A stretch of DNA of 28,923 nt from UBA4744 sp035282865 (GTDB taxonomy: Bacteria; Actinomycetota; Acidimicrobiia; Spongiisociales; UBA4744). The notes beneath the pieces are model-generated. The model was given only the letters and a program-made list of their open reading frames with translations, searched no databases and was not told the origin of the DNA. Location of the stretch: NCBI GenBank assembly GCA_035282865.1, contig DATEVB010000042.1:1-28923 (forward strand). Reading direction: 5' to 3'. Below are positions 7,677 to 14,973 of the stretch, in pieces (within the stretch, counting starts at the first letter, position 1; every line of letters starts with the position of its first letter). The position numbers and the translations under genes are program-made.

Positions 7677-8350
7677 CACACGGTCGCTTTCGCCCGGATC
7701 CACGGAGTGAGGGCCCGCTGTACGACCAGCAGCATGGAATCAATCACGATTGCCAGGACCACCGACATCACCGCTCCCACCACGATCTCGGTGGTGAAGA
7801 ACCGGCGCAGTCCTTGAAGAATGAAGAAGCCAAGACCGCCCTTGCCGATCAGCGCCGCCACCGTGACCAACCCAATAGTGGTGACGGAGGCGATCCTGAT
7901 CCCGGCAATGATGACCGGGAGCGCCAGAGGGAACTCAATCTGGAACAACACCCGCCTGCGGGTGTACCCCATCCCGATCGCAGCTTCTTTCACGGCCGGA
8001 TCAACCCCGTCGATCCCGGCCATGATGTTCCTTATGAGGATCAGCAGTGTGTAGCCGACCAGGCCGATCTCGGCGGTCAGCACCGAAAGACCCGTGACCG
8101 GAACGAGCATCGAGAAGAGCGCCAGACTCGGGATCGTATAGAGAATTCCGGTCACCCATGTGATCGGGGTGTAGGCCTTCCGGTAGAGCAACGCCACGAG
8201 CGACAACGCCAGCGATATCGCCAGACCTACCCCTAGCGCGATTCCGGTAAGTAGCAGGTGCTCGCTGGTAGCCGCCCATATGTCATCGAGATGACCGAAC
8301 ACCCACTCCCAGTCGACGAGCGGCTGACCTTCCAGCTGAGCGAGGATCAT
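7676..8350 (-). CDS. Osmoprotectant ABC transporter permease (first)
   Basis: A 224-residue membrane subunit of the compatible-solute importer. The hydrophobic helices include LLLTGIALGVGLAISLALSL, and the coupling motif VKEAAIGMGYTRRRVLFQI is canonical for binding-protein-dependent permeases. It starts at an ATGA overlap with the stop of the ATPase gene and itself ends in a TGATG junction with the second permease, so all three transport genes are translationally coupled. Confidence 0.91.
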   Translation of the reverse strand: MILAQLEGQPLVDWEWVFGHLDDIWAATSEHLLLTGIALGVGLAISLALSLVALLYRKAYTPITWVTGILYTIPSLALFSMLVPVTGLSVLTAEIGLVGYTLLILIRNIMAGIDGVDPAVKEAAIGMGYTRRRVLFQIEFPLALPVIIAGIRIASVTTIGLVTVAALIGKGGLGFFILQGLRRFFTTEIVVGAVMSVVLAIVIDSMLLVVQRALTPWIRAKATV

Positions 8351-9450
8351 TGGGTGATCTCATCGCTGATGCGACCGGCGGTGAGCATGCCCAGGTACCG
8401 GTCTCCGTCGAACACCGCCGCTACTTTTGCCCTGGTGCTCACGATGGCGTTGAGCGCCTCCTTGAGGGTCGCCGACGTGGTGAGCCGGCTTCGGAAGGGC
8501 CTGAGGTCGTGCTCCGGCACCCGGCCCAAGCTCTCGACCTCGGACAGATACAACCAGCCGAGCAGCCTGCCGGCCGCTCCCACCCCCACCCAGTCGACCT
8601 CGTAACGAGCAGCCATGGTCTTCGCATCTTGCAGCGATGTCCCGGGGGTTACCACCGGCCCTGGATCGAGATCGACAGCATGGATCGGGATCAAGGAGAG
8701 CCGCTTCAAACCGCGATCGGTCCCCAGGAACTCGGCAACAAAATCGTTGGCGGGCTCCCGGAGGATGTCCTCGGGAGGACCCATCTGTTCGAGGACGCCG
8801 CCAACGTTGAGGATCGCCACCCGGTCGCCCAGCTGGATCGCTTCGTCAATGTCGTGGGTGACGAAAACGATGGTCTTGTTGACCCGCGCCTGAAGGCTGA
8901 GCAGCTCAATCTGGAGGCGGGTTCGGACGATGGGATCGACCGCTCCGAATGGCTCGTCCATCAGCAGCACGGGTGGATCAGCCGCCAGGGCCCGCGCAAC
9001 CCCTACCCGTTGTTGCTGACCGCCAGAAAGCTCGGCCGGATACCGGTCGGCCATCCCGGTTTCCAGACCGACCAGACCGATCAACTCATCGACTCGCTCG
9101 TCGATCGTGGATCGATCCCAGCCCAACAACTTCGGCACCGTGGCGATGTTCTGAGCGATGGTGCGATGGGGAAACAAGCCGGTCTGTTGAATGACGTATC
9201 CGATCTTGCGGCGCAACAGGTGCGGGTCGGTGTTGATCGCGTTGACTCCGGCGACCCAGATATCGCCTGAGGTCGGTTCGACGATGCGATTGATCATCTT
9301 CAGGGTGGTCGTCTTGCCGCACCCGGACGGGCCGACCAGCACGACGATCTCTCCCTCAGACACTTCAAACGAAAGATCACCAACGGCGGGGGAGGGACTG
9401 CCGGGGAACGACTTCGAGACGTGTTCCAGGCGGATCATGGCGTCGGTCAT
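8347..9450 (-). CDS. Osmoprotectant ABC transporter ATPase with tandem CBS domains
   Basis: A 367-residue cytoplasmic motor subunit of a quaternary-amine type importer (OpuCA/ProV-like). Visible are Walker A GPSGCGKTT, the Q-loop region IQQTGLFPH, the ABC signature LSGGQQQR, Walker B VLLMDEPFGAVD and the switch His in VTHDIDEA. After about residue 245 a pair of CBS-like repeats follows (LDPGPVVTPGTSLQDA and SATLKEALNAIVSTRAKV). In related transporters CBS domains gate activity by ionic strength or nucleotide. GGGAG precedes ATG 9450. It is the first gene of the four-gene operon. Confidence 0.93.
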   Translation of the reverse strand: MTDAMIRLEHVSKSFPGSPSPAVGDLSFEVSEGEIVVLVGPSGCGKTTTLKMINRIVEPTSGDIWVAGVNAINTDPHLLRRKIGYVIQQTGLFPHRTIAQNIATVPKLLGWDRSTIDERVDELIGLVGLETGMADRYPAELSGGQQQRVGVARALAADPPVLLMDEPFGAVDPIVRTRLQIELLSLQARVNKTIVFVTHDIDEAIQLGDRVAILNVGGVLEQMGPPEDILREPANDFVAEFLGTDRGLKRLSLIPIHAVDLDPGPVVTPGTSLQDAKTMAARYEVDWVGVGAAGRLLGWLYLSEVESLGRVPEHDLRPFRSRLTTSATLKEALNAIVSTRAKVAAVFDGDRYLGMLTAGRISDEITQ

Positions 9451-9472
9451 AGAGCTCCCAGCGGGTGGGGGC

Positions 9473-9478
9473 AGCCTA
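9473..9478 (-). promoter_or_regulatory. Possible -10 box of the osmoprotectant operon
   Basis: On the minus strand, TAGGCT (TANNNT type) lies 22 nt upstream of the ATPase ATG. It would give a short leader still containing the GGGAG SD. No good -35 is visible at normal spacing. Confidence 0.25.
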
Positions 9479-9486
9479 CAGTCGTT

Positions 9487-9521
9487 GGCAACTGTCAGTC
9501 ATCCGTCATCAGTCGTGAATT
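9487..9521. repeat. Degenerate heptanucleotide tandem repeats, array 1
   Basis: The stretch divides into 7-mers in one phase: GGCAACT, GTCAGTC, ATCCGTC, ATCAGTC, GTGAATT. The middle three differ by one to two bases. It lies in the 187-nt spacer between the osmoprotectant operon and the CAP gene. A second heptamer array, with different 7-mers, is at 14840-14874. Confidence 0.45.
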
Positions 9522-9548
9522 GGTGTGACCACCCCCCTACCCCTGACT

Positions 9549-9568
9549 CCCTCCCGCCGGCGGGAGGG
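9549..9568. repeat. Perfect 20-bp palindrome, dispersed copy 2
   Basis: It shares the exact 16-bp core CTCCCGCCGGCGGGAG with the palindrome at 2393-2414. It lies about 70 nt past the stop of the CAP-domain gene (minus strand), so it may also act as its terminator. The shared core in two unrelated spacers points to a dispersed repeat family. Confidence 0.6.
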
Positions 9569-9636
9569 GGCAACAAACGAACGGGTGTTTCCCAAACCGC
9601 GGCAGATCACCGACCGGGGACTGCACGAGTTTCGGG

Positions 9637-10578
9637 TTACTGAGGTGGGCGGACCCCGCCGTGCGGAATCCCCCAGGTGGCCGGTCCCGCCACACGGGTT
9701 GCCGCGCGCTTGGTAGCGATCAACCACCAGGCACCGGCTGCGGTCAGGACGGCCGTTCCACCGGCCAGCGGTGCGATCGGAAAAGCACCAGTGTCGTGAG
9801 TGCCATTGGCCGAGCCGACCGGTACCGCTGCCGACGCGGACATCTCCCTCTCGCCTTCTCCTCCTGCGCCGGGCGCTGGCGGGACAGAAACCGAGGTCGT
9901 CGTGGTTGAGGAGAGCGGCAAGACGACACCGGTGGCGGCTGTCGTCGTGGAGGTCGTGGGCGGAGGGGTCGTCGTCGTGGTCGAGGTCGTGGGCGGAGGG
10001 GTCGTCGTCGTGGTCGAGGTAGGGGGCGGAGCGCTGTAGTCGTACGGGCACACCGTGGGCGCCGGCAGGGACCCCCCCGACTCCTGCACGAACACCACCG
10101 TCACGTACATGGCCCCGTTGCCGCCGGTGGCGAACTCGATGCCGACCCTGTTGAAGCCAGAGTAGAGGTTATTCCTACAGTGACCGTCGGACTCCATGAA
10201 CATCTGGTGGATCCTCGACACACTCCACCCGTAGGCGATGTTCTCTCCGATCCGGGTCCACGGTCCGGTTACACCTTCTGATAGATCCGAGCGATGCTGA
10301 AAGCTGCCGGTCGAAGCCATCCAGACGGAATGATCGGCGGCGATCTGCGCCAGATCGTCTCGAAACGCGAGAGCCTGCGCTCCGACCACGGCCCGTTCCT
10401 GGTTGATCAGGTTCAAGAGTTGCTGGGCTTCCCCGGTCACCGCCCAGGCCGGTCCGGACCGGGCGACCGAAACAACCCCGAAGAGGCTCACGACCAGGAG
10501 GGCGAACGCGGCCCGACGCGCCCGGACGGGACGACGAACGCTCCGAGCGGTGCCAGCGCGGCAACGGTTGAATGCCAT
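9637..10578 (-). CDS. Secreted CAP/SCP-domain protein with C-terminal membrane anchor
   Basis: A 313-residue surface protein from ATG 10578; a TTG immediately before it is also in frame. A long basic N-terminus and hydrophobic segment (AAFALLVVSLFGVVSVA) lead to a likely signal-peptidase site near PAWA. The CAP domain follows: QQLLNLINQERAVVGAQAL, ADHSVWMASTGSFQH, GENIAYGW and the HCRNNLYSGFNRVGIEFA region, which carry the conserved His and Glu residues. Next come a Pro/Thr/Ser linker (an 11-residue unit repeated about three times), a polar stretch and a C-terminal hydrophobic segment (LAGGTAVLTAAGAWWLIA) followed by basic residues, as in a membrane or wall-anchored protein. Bacterial CAP proteins of this type have no settled function. 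There is no obvious SD, and the start codon sits in a hairpin. Confidence 0.88.
   Translation of the reverse strand: MAFNRCRAGTARSVRRPVRARRAAFALLVVSLFGVVSVARSGPAWAVTGEAQQLLNLINQERAVVGAQALAFRDDLAQIAADHSVWMASTGSFQHRSDLSEGVTGPWTRIGENIAYGWSVSRIHQMFMESDGHCRNNLYSGFNRVGIEFATGGNGAMYVTVVFVQESGGSLPAPTVCPYDYSAPPPTSTTTTTPPPTTSTTTTTPPPTTSTTTAATGVVLPLSSTTTTSVSVPPAPGAGGEGEREMSASAAVPVGSANGTHDTGAFPIAPLAGGTAVLTAAGAWWLIATKRAATRVAGPATWGIPHGGVRPPQ
9941..10030. repeat. 33-nt tandem repeats inside the CAP gene linker
   Basis: One full 33-nt unit (9968-10000) is flanked by a 27-nt partial copy before and a diverging copy after. The repeats encode the PPPTTSTTTTT linker. In-frame units of this kind commonly vary in number between strains. 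Confidence 0.75.
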
Positions 10579-10588
10579 CAACGATGGC
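10574..10588 (-). promoter_or_regulatory. Hairpin containing the CAP gene start codon
   Basis: GCCATC, a 3-nt loop and GATGGC form a perfect 6-bp stem, with the ATG (10578-10576) in the 3' arm. It could reduce initiation, or it may be a DNA-level inverted repeat. Confidence 0.35.
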
Positions 10589-10615
10589 TATCGACAGAAC
10601 CCCCAACACACCTTG

Positions 10616-10630
10616 AGCGCGATTCGCGCT
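10616..10630 (-). terminator. Small hairpin after the UspA/CBS gene
   Basis: AGCGCG and CGCGCT flank a 3-nt loop, 9 nt past the stop of the UspA-like gene on the minus strand. The stem is short and GC-rich with no T-run, so it is a weak terminator candidate between this gene and the CAP gene. Confidence 0.4.
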
Positions 10631-10638
10631 GAGAGTGG

Positions 10639-11559
10639 TCAGTTCTTGGTCGGGATAACGCAACCCACCAGGCGCCTATCACCGTCGATTACAGGGATAG
10701 GGGCACCTTCGAACATACCCGCCAGGGCAGAGGCTTCTTCGTAACTGTCGCCAACCTCGAGGAACACAGGATCGTCCATCAGGTCGCCGACACTGAGCCC
10801 CGAGTCGGCTCGTGCGAGGCTGCTCTTGTGGATGACTCCGACGAGCTCACCCTCGTCGACAACGGCCGCGGCGGCATGTTCCATGAGCCGTAGGGCGTCT
10901 CCGACCAGGAGGTGCCTGCTCACATAGGCGGGCTCCTGCATGTGGTGGTACACCCGGGCCGGTGCGTCCTGGACGACGATGGCGCCGGCCGGTGCCCGCT
11001 GGCGCAAACGGACTCCTGTCCCGAAGAAGGCTCGCTGCAGCCACCATCCGCCCGGAGCTCCCAGCACCAGCAGGGCGTCGGCCGGGAGCGCATCGATCAG
11101 TTCCCGGGCGTCTGCGGTCTCAACTACCCGATACGGCAGGTCGGGGATCTTCCCGGCAAGGGCTTTCACGATCTTCCGGGCAGCCGGAAGATCGGCGGGT
11201 GTCGGGTAGGCGGAGATCATCTCCGCCGGAACACTGAGGGCTTGCCCGAGCCGCAGAGCGATTCGAGCCGCCAGCGCCGAATGGGGTCCGCTGCTGACGG
11301 CGGCCGACACGCTCCCGACACTCGTGGGGAGGAAGTCGGCGGGGACGGCGACCTTCACAAAGTCGAAACCGGGAGGCAGACGGCGGGTAACGAGCAGATC
11401 CGCCCGCTCTTCAATGCACTGGGTGCGGAGATCGCCGTGCACGCGACTCGGCGACTCCGCGTCGAGCAGCTCAGCCAACTCTGCACATCCATTACCACGG
11501 GTCCACACGACGCGGAACGATTTGTCGGGCATGATGCGACCCTCAAAGGCAGCGGCCAT
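10639..11559 (-). CDS. UspA-like protein with C-terminal CBS pair
   Basis: A 306-residue cytoplasmic protein of probable sensory function. The N-terminal 190 residues look like one or two degenerate universal-stress-type alpha/beta domains (SGPHSALAARIALRLGQAL, then ALLVLGAPGGWWLQRAFFG, and the USP-like ending GAIVVQDAP). The last 100 residues are a CBS pair (VGDALRLMEHAAAAVVDEGELVGVI and VGDSYEEASALAGMFEGAP), a module that usually binds adenine nucleotides. ATG 11559 has AAGGTGA upstream; an internal ATG at 11532 (MPDKSF) also has a GAGGG and cannot be excluded. It is divergent from the transhydrogenase operon, so a link to energy or redox state is attractive but inferred. Confidence 0.78.
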   Translation of the reverse strand: MAAAFEGRIMPDKSFRVVWTRGNGCAELAELLDAESPSRVHGDLRTQCIEERADLLVTRRLPPGFDFVKVAVPADFLPTSVGSVSAAVSSGPHSALAARIALRLGQALSVPAEMISAYPTPADLPAARKIVKALAGKIPDLPYRVVETADARELIDALPADALLVLGAPGGWWLQRAFFGTGVRLRQRAPAGAIVVQDAPARVYHHMQEPAYVSRHLLVGDALRLMEHAAAAVVDEGELVGVIHKSSLARADSGLSVGDLMDDPVFLEVGDSYEEASALAGMFEGAPIPVIDGDRRLVGCVIPTKN

Positions 11560-11613
11560 AAGTCTTCACCTTCGGTAGGAACTCGTCGCCCTGAACGTCA
11601 CCATACCCTCAAC

Positions 11614-11642
11614 TTGGGAATCGGGCATGACAGTCGTAGATT
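11614..11642 (+). promoter_or_regulatory. Promoter of the transhydrogenase operon
   Basis: TTGGGA (11614-11619), a 17-nt spacer and TAGATT (11637-11642) form a good sigma-70-type promoter. The predicted RNA start near 11649 lies downstream of the ATG at 11627 and upstream of ATG 11660, which supports the latter as the pntAA start. The GAGG SD (11649-11652) would lie at the very 5' end of the mRNA. Confidence 0.55.
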
Positions 11643-11659
11643 CTCGGCGAGGTATCAAC

Positions 11660-12796
11660 ATGCAAATAGGTACACCAAACCAGATCAGCGCGTTGGAACG
11701 GCGCGTCGCTATTACTCCCGACGTGGCCTCCCGGCTGGCCAAACAGGGATTCTCGGTGGTCGTCGAGTCCGGTGCCGGCGTTGCCGCCGGCTTTCCCGAC
11801 CATCTCTTCGAGGAAGCAGGTGCAACGATCTCCGATGCCGCAGCGGCCTGGGGTGCCGAACTGGTGGTGTGCTATTCGGCCCCGACCGAAGAGCAAATCG
11901 GGCTCCTACGCCGCGGCGGCATACTGCTCGGTCTCCTGGAGCCGCTCGATAAGCCCGCGCGGGCTGAGATACTGGCTTCTGCAGGAGTAACCTCCTTGGC
12001 CTTCGAGACACTCCCTCGCACCACCCGCGCCCAGCCGATGGATGTCTTGTCTTCGCAAGCAACCGCAGCCGGGTACCAGGCCGTATTGATTGCCGCAGCA
12101 GCTCACGGGAAGTTCTTCCCGATGCTCACCACCGCCGCCGGGACCATCCGGCCCACCAAAGCGTTGGTGCTGGGCGCCGGCGTGGCGGGCTTGCAGGCCA
12201 TCGCCACCGCCAGGCGCCTCGGAGCCATCGTCTCGGCCTACGACGTACGGGCGGCAGCCGCCGAACAAGTGGAGAGTCTCGGCGCCCGCTTCGTCCACCT
12301 CGAGATCGAGCAACAAGACGAAACGAAAACCGGCGGGTACGCCCGGGAACTGGAAGCGGACGCCCAACAGCGGCTGCTCATGCAACTCGGCGAACACGTG
12401 GCTCGCCACGACGTTGTCATATCTACGGCAGCCATCCCCGGGCGCAAGGCCCCGATGCTGGTGACCCGGGAAATGGTCGAACAGATGGCCCCGGGTTCGG
12501 TGATCGTCGATCTGGCAGTTGCCACCGGCGGCAACTGCGAGCTGAGCAAGGCCGATGAGCAGGTGATCCACGACGGAGTGACCATCCTTGCCCCCACCGA
12601 CCTCGTGTCCGGTGTCGCCACCCACGCCAGTCAGATGTACGCGAGGAACGCGGCGGCGGTGCTCACCCACCTCCTCCAGGATGAAGGCATCGTCATCGAT
12701 TTTGACGATGAGATCACAGCCGGCCTGTGTATCACGCACCAGGGTCGGGTTGTCAACCAACGGGTCATGTCAATGCTGGAGGGAGGATCGCACTGA
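11660..12796 (+). CDS. pntAA: NAD(P) transhydrogenase subunit alpha, NAD(H)-binding part (dI)
   Basis: A 378-residue peripheral NAD(H)-binding component of the proton-translocating transhydrogenase, which uses the proton gradient to reduce NADP+ with NADH. The protein starts MQIGTPNQISALERRVAITP like alanine dehydrogenase/PntA proteins. The Rossmann motif is LGAGVAGLQAIATARRLGA, followed by the SAYDVR strand, the mobile-loop region (GGYARELEADAQQ) and ISTAAIPGRKAPML. It stops at TGA 12794-12796, sharing an A with the next ATG. A 33-nt longer start (11627) lies upstream of the predicted transcription start and is not favoured. The split three-gene form is like that of Rhodospirillum and many actinobacteria. 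Confidence 0.94.
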   Translation: MQIGTPNQISALERRVAITPDVASRLAKQGFSVVVESGAGVAAGFPDHLFEEAGATISDAAAAWGAELVVCYSAPTEEQIGLLRRGGILLGLLEPLDKPARAEILASAGVTSLAFETLPRTTRAQPMDVLSSQATAAGYQAVLIAAAAHGKFFPMLTTAAGTIRPTKALVLGAGVAGLQAIATARRLGAIVSAYDVRAAAAEQVESLGARFVHLEIEQQDETKTGGYARELEADAQQRLLMQLGEHVARHDVVISTAAIPGRKAPMLVTREMVEQMAPGSVIVDLAVATGGNCELSKADEQVIHDGVTILAPTDLVSGVATHASQMYARNAAAVLTHLLQDEGIVIDFDDEITAGLCITHQGRVVNQRVMSMLEGGSH

Positions 12797-13086
12797 TGGC
12801 CGATCTCGTCATTCCGATCACGGTGTTCGTCCTCGCCGCCTATGTCGGCTTCGAGGTCATCACCAAGGTTCCGCCCCAGCTCCACACACCGCTCATGTCC
12901 GGTTCGAACGCCATCTCGGGCGTGACCATCATCGGGGCGCTGGTTGTGGCCGGGCGCGGGGACACCACAATTGCTGCGGTGCTCGGCTTCCTGGCGGTGG
13001 CTTTCGCCACCATCAACGTGGTGGGAGGTTTCCTCGTCACGGACCGCATGCTCGAGATGTTCCATCACAAGAAGGACAAGCCATGA
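12796..13086 (+). CDS. pntAB: NAD(P) transhydrogenase subunit alpha, membrane part
   Basis: A 96-residue integral membrane subunit corresponding to the C-terminal transmembrane part of PntA. Three hydrophobic helices are visible (VIPITVFVLAAYVGFEVI; AISGVTIIGALVVAG; VLGFLAVAFATINVVGGFLV), with the conserved TPLMSGSNAISG loop between the first two. It begins in a TGATG overlap with pntAA (SD GGAGGGAGG upstream) and ends in an ATGA overlap with pntB, so translation is coupled throughout. Confidence 0.93.
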   Translation: MADLVIPITVFVLAAYVGFEVITKVPPQLHTPLMSGSNAISGVTIIGALVVAGRGDTTIAAVLGFLAVAFATINVVGGFLVTDRMLEMFHHKKDKP

Positions 13087-14456
13087 ACGTCACTCTGGCA
13101 GCCTTCCTCTATCTGATCGCCGCGGTTGCCTTCATCATCGGCCTCAAGCGCCTCCAGTCTCCGGTCACGGCCCGACGCGGGAACCAACTGGCTGCGCTCG
13201 GCATGCTGATTGCCATCGTCGTCACGCTCTTCATCACGGAGATCATCAGTCCCTGGATCGTCGTGGCCGGACTGGTGGTCGGTGGTGCGGTCGGCGGCTT
13301 CCTCGCCCAGACCGTGGAGATGACGGCCATGCCGCAGCTGGTGGCAGCATTCAATGGCTTCGGGGGCGGCGCCTCGGCCCTGGTGGCCGCAGCCGAATTC
13401 CTCAAGTCGGATGCCCTGCCCTTGCGAACCGACATCACCATCGTCCTGTCGACCGTCATAGGCGCAGTGACCCTGTCCGGTTCATTCGTGGCGTTTGCCA
13501 AGCTCCAGGGCCTGGTCTCCGGACAGCCGGTCGGCTATCCGGGCCAGAAGTACGGTGATGGGTTGCTGGCCGCGATCATCCTCGTATTGAGTGTGTGGAC
13601 CGTGGCAAGCGGCGGTAATCTGGCCCTCTGGCTGCTGATGCTCGCGGCGCTGGTCCTTGGTGTGGTGCGCGTGCTGCCGATCGGTGGTGCCGACATGCCA
13701 GTGGTCATCTCGTTCCTCAACGCCTTCTCGGGTCTCGCCGCCTCCATGGCCGGATTCGTCATCGATTCGAACGCCCTGATCATCAGCGGTGCCCTGGTTG
13801 GTGCGTCCGGGTTGATCCTCACCAACATCATGGTCAAAGCCATGAACCGCTCACTGGGCAATGTGCTGTTCGGTGCCTTCGGAGCAGCTGCCATGGAGGG
13901 CGGGCCGGGAGCGATCGGCGAAAAGCCGGTTCGCTCGGTCACAGCCGACGACGCGGCCGTGACCCTGGCGTATGCCGGGTCGGTAATCGTGGTGCCCGGT
14001 TATGGACTGGCCGTTGCCCAGGCGCAGCACAACCTGAAGGAACTGACCAATCTGCTCGAACAACGTGGAGTGGACGTGCGCTATGCAATCCACCCGGTGG
14101 CCGGTCGCATGCCAGGACACATGAACGTGCTTCTGGCCGAAGCGGATGTCGACTACGACAAACTCTACGACCTCGAACAAATCCAGAATGATTTCCCGCG
14201 GACGGATGTGGCGTTGATCGTGGGCGCCAACGATGTGGTCAACCCGGGGGCGCGTGACGACGAGCTCAGCCCCATCTACGGCATGCCGATCCTCGACGCG
14301 GACAAGGCAACAACCTGCATCGTGGTCAAGCGCAGCCTGTCGCCCGGGTTCGCCGGCATCGACAACCCGTTGTTCTACCTCGACAACACGTTTATGTACT
14401 TTGCCGACGCCAAACGGGCCATGACCGACCTGGCCGCGGCGGTCAAAGGGGCATAG
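13083..14456 (+). CDS. pntB: NAD(P) transhydrogenase subunit beta (membrane domain plus NADP(H)-binding dIII)
   Basis: A 457-residue subunit, close to the 462 of E. coli PntB. The N-terminal 270 residues form about nine hydrophobic helices that complete the proton channel with PntAB. The C-terminal dIII binds NADP(H): VVPGYGLAVAQAQHNLKEL, IHPVAGRMPGHMNVLLAEA, LIVGANDVVNPGA and VVKRSLSPGFAGIDNP are all family hallmarks. ATG 13083 lies in the pntAB stop (ATGA). No clear terminator hairpin is visible before the convergent small membrane gene, 17 nt away. Confidence 0.95.
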   Translation: MNVTLAAFLYLIAAVAFIIGLKRLQSPVTARRGNQLAALGMLIAIVVTLFITEIISPWIVVAGLVVGGAVGGFLAQTVEMTAMPQLVAAFNGFGGGASALVAAAEFLKSDALPLRTDITIVLSTVIGAVTLSGSFVAFAKLQGLVSGQPVGYPGQKYGDGLLAAIILVLSVWTVASGGNLALWLLMLAALVLGVVRVLPIGGADMPVVISFLNAFSGLAASMAGFVIDSNALIISGALVGASGLILTNIMVKAMNRSLGNVLFGAFGAAAMEGGPGAIGEKPVRSVTADDAAVTLAYAGSVIVVPGYGLAVAQAQHNLKELTNLLEQRGVDVRYAIHPVAGRMPGHMNVLLAEADVDYDKLYDLEQIQNDFPRTDVALIVGANDVVNPGARDDELSPIYGMPILDADKATTCIVVKRSLSPGFAGIDNPLFYLDNTFMYFADAKRAMTDLAAAVKGA

Positions 14457-14473
14457 GACGGCAATGACCAGGC

Positions 14474-14827
14474 TCAGGTGCCGATGCGCCGGAGTACCCT
14501 GGTGATGCCGACGATCAGCGCCACGCCCAATACACCTGTGCTCAACAAGAGCCCGGCAAAGCCCGTGAATGAAAAAGCCGAGGCATTGACGGCGAGCAGC
14601 ACCGCCATACCGCCGAAGAGCAGTGGGCGCGGCCAGCCCGAGGCGCCTCGCAATCCGTCAACGCTGGTGGTCGAAGTCCAGACCAGAACGGCGACGGTCA
14701 TCAGCACGAAGACGGCCTGAACGGTTGCCAGACTCCCCCAGAATGTCAGGATGATGGCAAGCCCGGCCGTCCCGGCGCTGAGGCCGACCTCACGGATGGC
14801 TTGACGAGTGCGTTCCCGTCCGGACAT
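14474..14827 (-). CDS. Small four-helix membrane protein, unknown function
   Basis: A 117-residue integral membrane protein that I do not recognise. The basic N-terminus (SGRERTRQAIREVG) precedes four hydrophobic stretches: AGTAGLAIILTFWGSLATV; AVFVLMTVAVLVWTS; PLLFGGMAVLLAVNASAF; GLLLSTGVLGVALIVGI. An RR-rich tail follows. ATG 14827 has no SD; indeed CCTCCT precedes it. A TAGCTT box lies 7 nt upstream, so a leaderless transcript is likely. It is convergent with pntB and divergent from the nitroreductase gene, with no contextual hint of role. Confidence 0.7.
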   Translation of the reverse strand: MSGRERTRQAIREVGLSAGTAGLAIILTFWGSLATVQAVFVLMTVAVLVWTSTTSVDGLRGASGWPRPLLFGGMAVLLAVNASAFSFTGFAGLLLSTGVLGVALIVGITRVLRRIGT

Positions 14828-14834
14828 AGGAGGC

Positions 14835-14840
14835 AAGCTA
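14835..14840 (-). promoter_or_regulatory. -10 box for leaderless start at 14827
   Basis: TAGCTT on the minus strand ends 7 nt before the ATG, and there is no SD. This matches the TANNNT-N6/7-start layout seen at several other genes here. Confidence 0.4.
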
Positions 14841-14874
14841 GTTGGCGGTGGGCGGTGAGCGGTTCGCAGTTGGC
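14840..14874. repeat. Heptanucleotide tandem repeats, array 2
   Basis: Five successive 7-mers lie in one phase: AGTTGGC, GGTGGGC, GGTGAGC, GGTTCGC, AGTTGGC. The consensus is RGTKRGC with one exception. The array fills the start of the 146-nt divergent spacer between the small membrane gene and the nitroreductase gene and overlaps the former's predicted promoter. Confidence 0.6.
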
Positions 14875-14973
14875 GATTCTCTGCCGTGCCGGGGCTGGCA
14901 GACTCAAGTGCCTATCCGGGAACCAGATCCCCTACCAGGAGAAACGAACAACGACAGACGAGGAACTGCTCTC

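Noticed and set aside
9941..10030. Tandem repeats considered as a CRISPR-like array
   Set aside because: The units are directly adjacent without spacers and encode an in-frame Pro/Thr linker of the CAP protein.
11627..11659. Upstream ATG for pntAA
   Set aside because: It lies before the predicted transcription start of a good promoter (TTGGGA-N17-TAGATT), and the family normally begins MxIGxP, as at 11660.
11906..12760. Minus-strand ORF (284 codons) opposite pntAA
   Set aside because: Antisense shadow of a certain transhydrogenase gene, rich in His/Arg/Gly with no motif.
14840..14874. Heptamer array considered as a replication-origin or iteron site
   Set aside because: No DnaA boxes, AT-rich unwinding region or replication gene nearby; the repeats are too short and degenerate.
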